From Rhynchonema sp. JSB1_4 (Eukaryota > Nematoda > Chromadorea > Monhysterida > Xyalidae), in NCBI GenBank assembly GCA_030248065.1, contig JASAMV010002588.1, forward strand, positions 1 through 19,486: DNA of 19,486 bases, read 5' to 3'. The number at the start of each line of letters is the position of its first letter. Positions within the stretch are counted from its first letter, which is position 1. Below are positions 1 through 8,336 of this stretch, one piece after another. The notes under the pieces are model-generated. The model saw only the letters and a program-made list of their open reading frames with translations. It was not told where the DNA came from and made no database searches. A program made the position numbers and the translations under genes.

Positions 1-194
1 GTTGAACGATGTTGCTGTTCGCGTAAGCACGCAACAAATTGAGGTCAGCCAGCTGGAACTTGTCAGTTGTCATCATGTCTCTCGGCCCAATCTCTTTCTT
101 TTGTTTGCGAAAACACGTGTAACCGGCGCATTTTTTGAATCTGGCCAAGCAAGCTTTAAAAAGAATCGTCTCATGAGCACGTGGTTGGACTATA
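1..194 (-). mobile_element. Partial MITE (TATAGTCC family, subfamily 2)
   Basis: This is the inner part and one end of the element seen whole at 17583-17954. It stops at GGACTATA (187-194), the reverse complement of the family tip TATAGTCC. The other end lies beyond the window edge. The open frame across it is a product of the element's composition, not a recognisable protein. Confidence 0.75.
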
Positions 195-195
195 C

Positions 196-790
196 ATGCA
201 TACGCGGATTTGAACTGTAATAAATTTGACAGGTGAGTCTCATGCACAAAACGCAGAATCAAGCAAATTTGGACTGGCAAAGTGCACTACTTTGGCTTAG
301 CAACCCCGACAAACGCTTACCAACCCCGTACGTGTAGTGTGTGCTCAATGAGTCACCTCAGCCACACAGGGCACAAATGCACACAGACACCGAGAAGCCC
401 GTGCGTTATTTCGTCATTTTATGCGCAATATCATTACCAACCAATTTCACAACATACAAATAACAATATAGTTTGCTCGGTTGGTTAAAAATTGGTCTCC
501 GCAGTCGGCAGCGTATTTGAGAACAAAAGAAAGAATTTTGTCGTGAAAAAATCGACAAGAAAAAATAATGACATCCTCGACCAAGCAGCACTACGTTTGC
601 CCCGTGTCAGTCAACGTACGTGCATTTGGCAGCAGCAGTCAAGGAGGGAAGGAGCCAGTCAAATAGCGATGCTGTGGAATCACCACGATTCTACACGGGC
701 AATGGCATACAGGTAGTCGGATTATTTGATTAAGAGTATCAGTGGGACTCGATTTTTTGTCAAGTCTTTCTGTAAGAAATCGCCGGGCAG
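196..790. other. Unassigned non-coding stretch
   Basis: I see no recognisable gene, RNA or transposon end here. The mirror copy is at about 16985-17580. Short frames up to 74 codons exist but look random, and the two arms keep them only because they are near-identical. A local direct repeat of CAACCCCG with spacer occurs at 301-331. Runs such as AAAAAATCGACAAGAAAAAATAA lie near 547-569. Confidence 0.5.
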
Positions 791-1020
791 AAGATTAAAG
801 GGCGTGTCTAACGTCTTTTAACCCCCATGTTTTATGAGGTGCAATCGAAAGATGACCTCGACAGGCCGGCGTGTGCAAAAAACCGCGTATTGTAACTCGC
901 TAAATCGCGAAATCTTGAGGGTTACTTTTCGAATTAAATCAGTTCCGGACACAAAACTCCAGGCGCTTTTGAGTGGGCGCTACTTACACGTTTGGCAGTA
1001 TTCTGCTGAAACATTGCATG

Positions 1021-2122
1021 TTTAAAAAGGTGCTGGTAACCAACCCTTTGACCGCGCTCTGATCTTGGGGTAGTATATTTTAACAAAGTTTGGACATCGT
1101 GTTACTCGACCCTAATCTGGCGAACCGATTGGTCTGCTTCCTGATGTTTCACGGCCACGTTCGAACTTTGCCTCTTGGTGTAAAACCGAAACGAAAAAAA
1201 TTGAAATGCTGCTGTGACACGAATAGGCTGTTTCGAAGTTTGATACTGGAGTGACAGCAACCTCCAACAGTTGTGGCGAAAACCGCAATGCACAATAGCT
1301 ATTGAAAAATTTCGTCCGCCGTTGTTGAATAGAAAAATGAAAGGTTTTCAGAAACCTGGCCATTTTTTGTTAGGATTTTCTACTCGTATAATTTTAAGCA
1401 TCTGTGGTGAATGAAATAAGTTGTCAATTACAAATAAAAATGATCTAATTATCAAGTTTTTTGTTTGTGCTCCCCAGTTTTCAAAACCCAACACAGCTCA
1501 CACAATGTTTACGACAACATGCGCAAGGCAGCCATTCCACAGCGCACACACACAGAGCATGCCCGCCGTGAAACAATACAGTGTTGTCGCTGTACCGGTT
1601 GTGTGTTCTCGTTGTGTGTGCGCTGTGGAATGGGCTGCCTTGCGCATGTTGTGGTAAACATTGTGTGAGCTGTGTAGGGTTTTGAAAACTGGGCAACACA
1701 AACAAAAATCTTGATAATTAGAAGATTTTTATTTGTGATTGACAATTTATTTCATTCATCACAGATGCTTAAAATTATACGAGTAGAAAATCCTAAAAAA
1801 ATGGCCAGGTTTCTGAAACCTTTTAGTTTTTTATTCAACAATGCGGAGGTTTCAATTGCTAGTTTGGTTTGTGGTTTTCGCCACACTGTTGGAGGTTGCT
1901 GTCACTCTAGTGTCAAACTTTGAAACAGCCTATTCGTGTCACAGCCGCGTTTCAAAATTTTTGGTTTTTTTTTCACCAGGGGCAAATTTCAACGTGGCCG
2001 TGAAACATCAGGAAGCAACCAATCGGCTCGCCAGAATTAGGTCAGTAGCGCGATGTCCAAACTTTGTTTATATACGTATACTACCCCCAAGATGAGCGCG
2101 GGTTGTTAACCAGCAGCTTTAA
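1021..2122. mobile_element. Foldback (fully palindromic) element, 1.1 kb
   Basis: The first half (about 1021-1550) is the reverse complement of the second half (about 1612-2122), leaving only a loop of roughly 60 bp near 1553-1610. Matching landmarks are AGGTGCTGG..GATCTTGGGG at 1028-1070 against CCCCAAGAT..CCAGCAGCTTT at 2085-2120, GGCCACGTT at 1152 against AACGTGGCC at 1991, and TGGCCATTTTTT against AAAAAATGGCCA around the middle of each arm. The open frames on both strands mirror each other because of the palindrome and are not genes. The structure fits foldback or long-TIR non-autonomous transposons. I cannot assign a superfamily. Confidence 0.8.
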
Positions 2123-2777
2123 GGGCGAACTTAGGTTAGATCCGAAAAATGCGAATACAAAACATACATGCAAAAATAATAAACTATTTTTCAATAAATA
2201 CCACCTGCGTTTCCGGAAATATTTCCCGATTCCCGGTTTTTCAATGAAATTTTGGTTTTGCTTTTCCGGAAATATTTCCGATTCCGGATGAAATTTGGTT
2301 TTGCTTTTCCGGAAATGAAATTTGGACGTCAAGTAGTTCGGTTCCTCGAACGAACAAAGAATATTTCTTCCAATAGGAATTTAAAACGCACATGGTAATG
2401 ATTGTGTACATTGTCGTTCTGTCGTTGAGTCTTTGTTTATTATTGTTGGATTTGTACGCATTGTGTCGTCTCAATGAAAAATGATCAATTTAGTTGGGTT
2501 ATTACTGAAATAAAGTTTTCTAGCGGAGGACAGATCGATTGGTTGGACATTATACGGTAATGCCAAATATTTTGAACAGTCCTCAACATGGTGATAACAG
2601 TTATGGAAATCAGCCTGTACTGTATTACATGACTGGAAAAACAGGAGATTTTTGTCCTTATTGTCGCAAACTTTTTAATCAAGTTACTCGCTCACCTGCA
2701 CCACCCGCACATTTTGCCTACCGTATCTTGCTGTTAAGTTAGAAAAGTTTGGTTGTAGGTTAGCAGAAGTTCGCCCT
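2119..2777. repeat. Possible small element with short inverted ends
   Basis: AAGGGCGAACTT followed by GGTTAG at 2121-2139 is repeated in reverse complement at 2757-2777 (GTTAGCAGAAGTTCGCCCTT). The interior is unremarkable apart from CCGGAAATATTT repeats near 2210-2320. The inverted ends are only about 20 bp with a 3-4 bp mismatch, so chance or a solo fragment is possible. Confidence 0.3.
2208..2325. repeat. Cluster of CCGGAAATATTTCC palindromic repeats (a)
   Basis: Three units of TTTCCGGAAATATTTCC-like sequence are separated by a linker resembling GATGAAATTTTGGTTTTGC, giving a degenerate repeat of about 45 bp. The full unit TCCGGAAATATTTCCGGA is its own reverse complement. Confidence 0.75.
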
Positions 2778-3041
2778 TGTACCTACCTACATCTGCAGTT
2801 TATCTGTTCATTTGTTTGTTACGATGAACATCTCATCATATGCGACTAAAATGACGTTGGTTTGAAAAAGCAATGTATCCCTAGATCGTATTATGTAATT
2901 TAAACAAATCAGCAACAAAGGTCATGTAGCGCAGCTTATTGTAATGTATAGTATGTATTTATCAGGTGCATAAAACTGTATAACAAGGAGCGAACACATC
3001 AACAACAACTCCGAACAGCAGTTTCTGCGTGCTTTTGGTCG

Positions 3042-3215
3042 AATTATTTCCGGAAAACGCAAAAATAAATCGTCGTCCGGAATACAAATCCGGAAATATT
3101 TCCGGATTAGGTTTCAGGATGAAATTTTGGTTTTCGTTTCCGGAAATATTTCCGGAAAACGCAAAAAAAATTCGTGCGGAAATCGGAATCCGGAAATATT
3201 TCCGGACCGGAGTCC
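3042..3215. repeat. Cluster of CCGGAAATATTTCC palindromic repeats (b)
   Basis: Perfect TCCGGAAATATTTCCGGA palindromes occur near 3090-3107, 3138-3156 and 3189-3207, with partial copies at 3046 and 3176. The linker GGATGAAATTTTGGTTTTCG at 3117-3136 matches the linker of the 2208-2325 cluster. Homologous repeats are barely preserved in the right arm because of the degraded patch there, although CCGGAAATATTTCC is still visible at 14715-14728. Confidence 0.75.
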
Positions 3216-3559
3216 GCCGCCCTAAGCGCGGCTCAGCCGCCTATACAATGCACGTAGACGCTCAACACACACCGCTCTAGCTGCTGGCTTGACTGTGGAC
3301 ACGATGAAGAATGTTTCATTTAACACATAGAAGCTGGTTTGTGTGTGTTTCGCTTCGCAGCTTTTTGCCGTCAGTTCAGTCTAAATTTTGTGTCCGGAAA
3401 TTGATTTAATTCGAAAAGTAACCCTCAAGATTTCGCGATTTGGCTAGTTAGAAGACGCAGTTTTTTGCACACGGCGGCCTTTTTCAAGATTCGTCTTGCG
3501 ATTCCACCCGAGCGGAAGAGGGGGTACAGAGACATCAAAGCACACCCCTTCAGTTTACT

Positions 3560-3819
3560 TGTTTTTGGCGAAACGCATAAATTTTTGTTGCAAGTTTGTG
3601 GTCAAAAAATTCAAGTGATATTATTGAAAACAGCACATGCGGCACATTTTTAGGCATCTACATATGCACATAAGTTCCCGTGTTACACATGAAGTTCTTC
3701 GCGCTTCTGGTCTGCGGCGGGTCGGGTTCACTCACCTCGTTGAGGCTCAGTGATGACCTCACTCGGGGCTTCTATTTTGATCGAAAAATGAGTGTGAAAC
3801 TGTGCAGAACTGCGATACA
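3560..3819. other. Spacer between transposable elements
   Basis: No exon could be supported here. The stretch lies between the 2.8 kb element and the mariner-like MITE. A missing 5' exon of the MATH/BTB gene could lie here or further upstream, but I found no frame with convincing family resemblance and matching splice phase. Confidence 0.4.
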
Positions 3820-3821
3820 TA

Positions 3822-4361
3822 CAGTACCGGGTGCAATTCTCAGGCTGAAAGTTGAAGTCGCTTGCACGCGCGTGCGAAACAGTGCAAAGTATAGGCAAAA
3901 GTCAGAGTTTGCATGCGTGCGTGCACGCGAAGTTTTGCGCGTGCGCTGTCGTGCGCTGCCTGTGTGTTGGCTATAGTCCGTCCACCGGCTCATGTCACTT
4001 TGTGTTCCTGCTGGCTGGTTTGTTCCCTTCCTCCACGTTTCAATAAAAGAGAAATAAAATGTAACCGATATCAAAGACTTAAAAAATAATAAAAAGTATC
4101 GAAAAAGATTGGAATCGATAAGATTTAGAATTAAATAAAATTAAAAAAGATAAAACTCGTCAATTTCATCAATTTGCACAACTTCGAACCAAAGAAAATA
4201 GTTTTTTCCCGAAACTCAATTTCTCTTTTCATTAGGACGTGGAGGAAGGGACCAAGTAGGCCAGCAGCATCACAAAGCGCCATGAGCTGATGGACGGGAT
4301 TGTCAGGAAGAGAAGTCGCATGCAGCCGCATGCGCTCAGCCTCGAGTTGCACCCGGAACTG
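3822..4361. mobile_element. Mariner-like MITE (CAGTNCCGGGTGCA ends), left arm
   Basis: The ends are inverted: TA|CAGTACCGGGTGCAATTCT at 3820-3840 and AGTTGCACCCGGAACTG|TA at 4345-4363. The flanking TA on both sides matches the TA target duplication of the Tc1/mariner superfamily. The terminal repeats are about 55 bp and continue into GCGTGC-rich sequence. The element carries a second MITE (3972-4298) inside and has no coding capacity. It lies about 50 bp upstream of the first visible exon of the MATH/BTB gene, so it probably sits in an intron. Confidence 0.7.
3972..4298. mobile_element. MITE, TATAGTCC family subfamily 1, left arm
   Basis: It opens TATAGTCCGTCCACCGGCTC and closes with the reverse complement, GAGCTGATGGACGGGA, the last bases being damaged. 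Inverted repeats run about 85 bp to AAAGAGAAAT / ATTTCTCTTT. The interior is AT-rich. It is nested in the mariner-like MITE. Its internal sequence is more eroded than that of its right-arm counterpart. Confidence 0.8.
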
Positions 4362-4754
4362 TAGGACGACTGCCGTTTGACTTATTTCTGACAAGCACAT
4401 GAATACCTTCAGTCCAACGAGTGGCACCTCGAACTTGTCCGAGGTCCGCCGTTTCCATCCAACCGAATCTTCGTCACTCTTTGTCGAACTGAACCCAATG
4501 CCAGCGCACCGACAGTGTTTGGAAGCATAAAAGTGGCGGTCGAGGGTGCGTTCATGCTCATGTTCATAGTCGCTCGCTCAGTTGGAGGAATTGTGACACA
4601 GCCTAATGAGCTATTTTTGGCCCGCTCCCCGCTGCTAGCAGGTTTTCTTTAGAGGGAGATTCCCTGGGCTGGGGACAGTCAGGCTCTTTGGCGGGCACTG
4701 TTCAGATCTAATTGGTCCTCGAGACAGCAATGTAAAATACATAAATTTCACATG

Positions 4755-4835
4755 CAAAAAAAAGCCCCAGGAGCCCCCCGAATGAATTGGCCGAATTTTC
4801 CTTTTCCCCACCCAATAGACCAGCCGTCCAAAAAA
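4755..4835. other. Degraded C/A-biased patch in left arm
   Basis: The right-arm partner (about 13030-13110, reverse complement) reads as GGATGCA-rich sequence. Here the same spacing is kept, but G and T are largely replaced by C or A (AGCCCCAGGAGCCCCCCGAA). Flanking sequence on both sides matches its partner well. It lies in the intron between the first two visible exons. See the larger G-poor patches. Confidence 0.5.
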
Positions 4836-4899
4836 AAAGAGAAAAATGAATAACAAGAAACTCTATCAACCACCTGATATTTGGGATGGCGATCCGCTG

Positions 4900-4990
4900 C
4901 GTCAGATATCATGCATTTAACGCATCTCTGATACCCCGGATGCAGATTTCTTATGCTCCTGCATTCGGGTGCATCCTCCGTATTTTTTTT
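4900..4990. repeat. GGATGCA / TGCATCC repeat cluster, left arm
   Basis: Several near-palindromic GGATGCA and TGCATCC motifs lie in the first visible intron (CCCGGATGCAG at 4936, GGGTGCATCC at 4968). The right arm has more of them at 12885-13115. They could form hairpins. No tandem period is regular enough to call a satellite. Confidence 0.45.
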
Positions 4991-5687
4991 CTTGTGTTTG
5001 CCTGAAAGGTTTCGAACAAGTGCGTAATTCAGATACATTAGATTCACCTGGATTTTCAGCTGCCACAATCCAACCGGGTCACCTATTGTGGCAGTGCCAA
5101 GCATGAATTCGAGCTGGAGCCCGGTCAAACTCGAGGTCCACGCCTTTGTCTGACCGACGTTCCTGGTCTGAGCCAGGAAACACCGAAGGCAAAGCGAAAA
5201 GGATTTGCTCGATTCACATGTGAGTGGGCCATCTTTGGAATGGTTCTTTTGCTTGTGTGCAGTTCAACTGAGCAGTGATGTACCCACAGCTTGTATATTC
5301 ATTGACCTGTGGTCGTGGTGCACGTGCATTGGATCACGAGAAGCAGAGACACCAGGCAAACTTTAAGATGGGACACTGAAAATGGTTCATTAAATATGGC
5401 TGAATGTATCCACTGTTGCAGGTGACTCACTGAACGTGATCGTGAGCCTGCAACTTTCTGAGACGGATGTCAATGAGCCCGACGAAAAAAATGAAGAGAT
5501 CCTCATTCCACTGGAAACGCATCTGAAACGCGATGATCTTGTCTCAAGATGGTTCCACGACGATCTGTATGTCAAACCAGGTGCAGATGATTGAATTTCA
5601 GGTTTCTAAAAAGACTAAAAATTTTCAAAAACTTGTAAAAATTTCTATTATTTCCATGTTTCCAAATTTTTTACTGACTCGCTTCAG

Positions 5688-6086
5688 ACCCACGCTACGC
5701 GGCTGATCGGATTACCGTTGAGACCCAGGATAAAGTAGCGTACTACTTGCACGCAGCGTTGGTGTGCGAACAGTCAAAGTTGTTGCATGAATACCATCGG
5801 AATGAAGTTGCGAATGGATTTGAAGAGCAGAAGAATGGTTAGCGGAATCAGTCCCACAGCAATCAAATATGTCAATGAATATATTCCAGCCATTCTCAAC
5901 CTGCGATCAATCGACAGTTCTACGCTGCTCGAAGTTCTTCGCTACATCTACCTCCGTTGTGTGCCATTGCAGTTCAACACCTGCGTGTTCGATGTTTTGG
6001 CTGCGGCGGAGTTTCTACAGATCGAATCACTCAAACTCGGTTGCGAGCGCGAAATCATGCGCCAGCTAGATGGAGCGATGGAAATG
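5688..6086 (+). CDS. BTB/POZ core exon (frameshifted), left arm
   Basis: The exon starts after CGCTTCAG and ends before GTGATT. The first frame gives ADRITVETQDKVAYYLHAAL then VCEQSKLLHEYHRNEVANGF, the beginning of a BTB fold, and meets TAG at 5840. One base over, the frame continues VSGISPTAIKYVNEY, then LLEVLRYIYLRCVPLQF and CVFDVLAAAEFLQIESLKLG, the typical BTB second half with the LAAAEFLQ helix. The exon is 399 nt, one base off the length its phases require. An in-frame ATG at 5787 gives a 122-codon open frame, but it starts mid-domain and is unlikely to be a true start. Confidence 0.65.
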
Positions 6087-6480
6087 GTGATTGAAAATCG
6101 ATATTTTTTGCACTTTTCAAGATATACAAAACACGTGGGAGAGAAAACGTTTTAGGAAATTTCTGAACTCGTCAGTCTGCTGTTTGTGTGTGAGCTGTAC
6201 GCACTGTTGCGAGCAAGAAAATGGGTGATCGACACACTGGCTGTCAGGTGGAACGAGGTATGCGAAGCGATTTGGATGAGAAAAGGCTTTTAATAAAAAA
6301 GTTTAAAAAATAAAAACAACGGGTGCTGATAATGTGAAACTGTCTTTGCTTCATAACACACTTTATTCCAAAGGCACACGTAAACCACGTAACCAACTCT
6401 GAAGCTCGCAAGCACAAGCACACCGGAAATACAGTGTAAGCTGGTAGAATGCGTGTAGACAAAATACAATGAATCATGAG

Positions 6481-6759
6481 ATATTGGTCGCACAATGACC
6501 ATATAAGAATTCATCAAATCAATCCTGATTTTCACGTTCAGTCACTCTTAACCACTGTGCTATTTGTGATTCTCATAAAACATTTTCACCTGAAAATAAT
6601 CCAGCAGATCAACCACGTTGCGCAGGTCTGAAACATTCTCTTTACTATACGCTTTGCCTGCGATCAAGCAACGCAACGTCACCACCCCGTCACTTTCCCT
6701 CTTTACGATTCAGGGAAAAAATTTGACCAATTCTTATAAAGTCATTGTGCAACCAATAT
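6481..6759. mobile_element. MITE with ATATTGGTYGCACAATGAC ends, left arm
   Basis: The end at 6481 (ATATTGGTCGCACAATGACC) is inverted at 6740-6759 (GTCATTGTGCAACCAATAT). Matching terminal repeats extend about 40 bp through ATAAGAATT. A TA next to TTGG at each end could be the target duplication of a mariner-type element. It is 279 bp with no coding capacity and is inserted in the last intron of the MATH/BTB gene, between exons ending at 6257 and starting at 6820. Confidence 0.75.
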
Positions 6760-7048
6760 TTAGTAAAGTCACGTTACACTGCTTTGCATTCCAAGGCCAC
6801 ATGGGATTCGTCACTACAGGTGCGGCAAAATCCTGTGATGTGGCAAAAGCTAAAAGTTGAGTCAATGAAACAAGACCGGATCGGCAACGAAATGGCCCAA
6901 ACAACAACAACCCTGAACCAAGAAGGCGGATCGGCGGTTGAATTGAAGCTGAACTTTATTGACGAGATTATGAGCTCGATGAGTGATCGAATGGCGCTAT
7001 TTGGTGTGCAGGATTCAAAACTGTGAAAAACTATCATTTTCCTCAGCA

Positions 7049-7360
7049 TCATTGTTTGATGTGCTTCATTGTTGAATAGGGCCTCACCATCTCTTTAGGC
7101 TGTGCTTTGGATATGAATATTTTTTTCAACAGACTATTCTCACGGGGGTTGGCAACATACGCGTAGATGACTGTCGCTGCTCTTTCCTGACAAAAATAAA
7201 GCAGCGATGTGGTAACAGCCCTCGAATGTACGATTACGGTCGGCATGCCGAATCTTGAATAACGTCGTCGATTTACGCGTCGATGCAGTCTACAGCAAAA
7301 ATCTCGGATAAGTGCACCCGAATCATGAAACTGCGGCAGCATATACGCCTTTTCAGGCAA
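7049..7360 (-). CDS. Small hypothetical ORF converging on MATH/BTB gene, left
   Basis: This is an open frame of 103 codons, MPEKAYMLPQFHDSGALIRD then, after a shift relative to the other arm, VIYAYVANPRENSLLKKIFI. It ends 23 bp from the stop of the MATH/BTB gene on the opposite strand. I do not recognise the product. The right-arm copy differs by indels that switch the frame (a T run of five against four and a 4-5 bp gap near 7280-7290), so it is not conserved as one protein. It could be a fragment of a spliced exon or a chance frame. Confidence 0.2.
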   Translation of the reverse strand: MPEKAYMLPQFHDSGALIRDFCCRLHRRVNRRRYSRFGMPTVIVHSRAVTTSLLYFCQERAATVIYAYVANPRENSLLKKIFISKAQPKEMVRPYSTMKHIKQ

Positions 7361-7740
7361 GTAGTGCAGCGACCTGTATTGACCGATATTTTGGAAAAGC
7401 TAGTCAAAAATATCAGTTAGTTCCCTACACATAATACATCATTTAGATCATGTAGATTAGTTCAATATCGATGCTTTTTATGCCATCGTTAACATTTATA
7501 CTTGCGCGCAAACGAAGAAGTAAAAGCTATTTTCCTGTATAATAACCTGCATTATTAGCTTTGATGTGGACTTTAGGTGCAGAATTATGCTGCCAAAATG
7601 ACTTTGTTACAAATCCAAAAATCCCAGCTCTGGGCTAAACACACGTTTTTATCACGGTAAACAACATATAAATTCAACTCTGCATTTATTTCACCCATTC
7701 AGCAGTAAAGCTTCACTTAAAAAACCAAATATTCATTAAA
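7361..7740. other. AT-rich spacer, no gene seen
   Basis: Nothing coding or repetitive is recognised. It is well conserved in the other arm (10122-10497), including AAAATAGCTTTTACTTC in complement and a shared boundary with the GC-rich block. Confidence 0.4.
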
Positions 7741-7744
7741 AACA

Positions 7745-7875
7745 GCCTGCGCCGGCCAGCGCGGGGCGGCCCCCCACCCCCCGCCGCCCCCCGCGTGCCG
7801 CGGGCGGGGGACCCCCGCACCCCGCGGGGCCATCCCCGTGTTTAGCCCCCCCCCACCCCCCCCCCCCGCGCCCCC
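7745..7875. repeat. GC-rich block, left (start of degraded patch)
   Basis: The start (GCCTGCGCCGGCC) matches the right arm exactly. The rest is C-homopolymer rich and only roughly follows the partner's CCCGCACC / GCGGG units. A long C-rich frame on the minus strand here is a by-product of composition. Confidence 0.55.
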
Positions 7876-8304
7876 CTTCCTCTTGCCCCACCCCCAGACC
7901 TTTCGGAATCCTTCAAAATTTCCCCCCAACCAAAAAAATTTCCAATCCATAACAAAAAACCACCAAATATACCGAAACCCCCATTTCGACAAGTTACCTA
8001 CATCTAGGCCTGTTTTTCACACCCTTTTTCGGGCACAAAATTTGCCTCCATACCAAAATATTCCCAGTTTACAAATTCACTACTTTTTTACTCCCTCTCC
8101 CCATCCACATACGTCACTGCAGCTCCAACTCAATAGATACTATAACACCAATACCGATAATATCTGATCCGGAACCCAAACCAAAGACTAGACCGACTCG
8201 CTCCCTATAAAATTATCTTCATTAAAATACTCATACAGATATTCCTTCCATCAGTGCACACAAATTACATCAAGCAACTGGTGGCTCTCTCTTCTTTTCC
8301 CTTT

Positions 8305-8336
<32 letters not shown>

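Larger units (their letters stand above)
795..3552. mobile_element. TIR-bounded composite DNA element, left-arm copy
   Basis: The ends are inverted copies of one sequence about 160 bp long. The left end (795-960) starts TTAAAGGGCGTGTCTAACGT and runs through AATCTTGAGGGTTACTTTTC. The right end (about 3385-3552) is its reverse complement, though its outer 75 bp are strongly diverged. The interior contains a foldback palindrome (1021-2122) and clusters of CCGGAAATATTTCCGG. No transposase frame is visible, so it would be non-autonomous. TTAA at the tips may reflect a TTAA target site, as in piggyBac-type elements, but this is inference. Alternatively two independent solo copies in opposite orientation could flank unrelated DNA. 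Confidence 0.6.
4413..7026 (+). pseudogene. MATH/BTB-domain gene relic, six exons, left arm
   Basis: Inferred exons are 4413-4544, 5060-5219, 5422-5580, 5688-6086, 6156-6257 and 6820-7026 (stop TGA). Splice sites are GT..AG and phases match at nearly every junction: phase 0, then T|GT giving TGT, then G|AC giving GAC, then 0, 0. Exon 1 reads EWHLELVRG..RIFVTL..VFGSIKVAV and exon 2 ends KGFARFT followed by DSLNVIVSLQL, which resembles a TRAF-like MATH domain. Exon 4 has the BTB pattern: VAYYLHAALVCEQSKLL, then ISPTAIKYVNEYI, then STLLEVLRYIYLR, then VFDVLAAAEFLQIESLKLGC. Exon 5 (EISELVSLLFVCELYALLRA) is helical, like the region after BTB. MATH-BTB proteins are usually substrate adaptors of Cullin-3 ubiquitin ligases. 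Defects: one extra base in exon 4 near 5836-5840, with TAG at 5840-5842 in the upstream frame; an inserted G at the exon 1 donor (4544-4547); no start exon found. BTB is fairly sure, MATH less so. Confidence 0.68.

Noticed and set aside
1421..1745. Frames beginning MSITNKN on both strands, repeated at 16048-16371
   Set aside because: Their presence on both strands with near-identical protein is exactly what a palindrome produces. They belong to the foldback element, not a gene.
1021..2122. LTR retrotransposon
   Set aside because: The repeated ends are inverted, not direct, and no reverse transcriptase or gag frame is present.
7717..7992. Minus-strand frame rich in Gly and Trp, and plus-strand Pro-rich frame 7838-8167
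   Set aside because: Both are products of C homopolymers and missing G in the corrupted patch. The intact right-arm partner has no matching frame.
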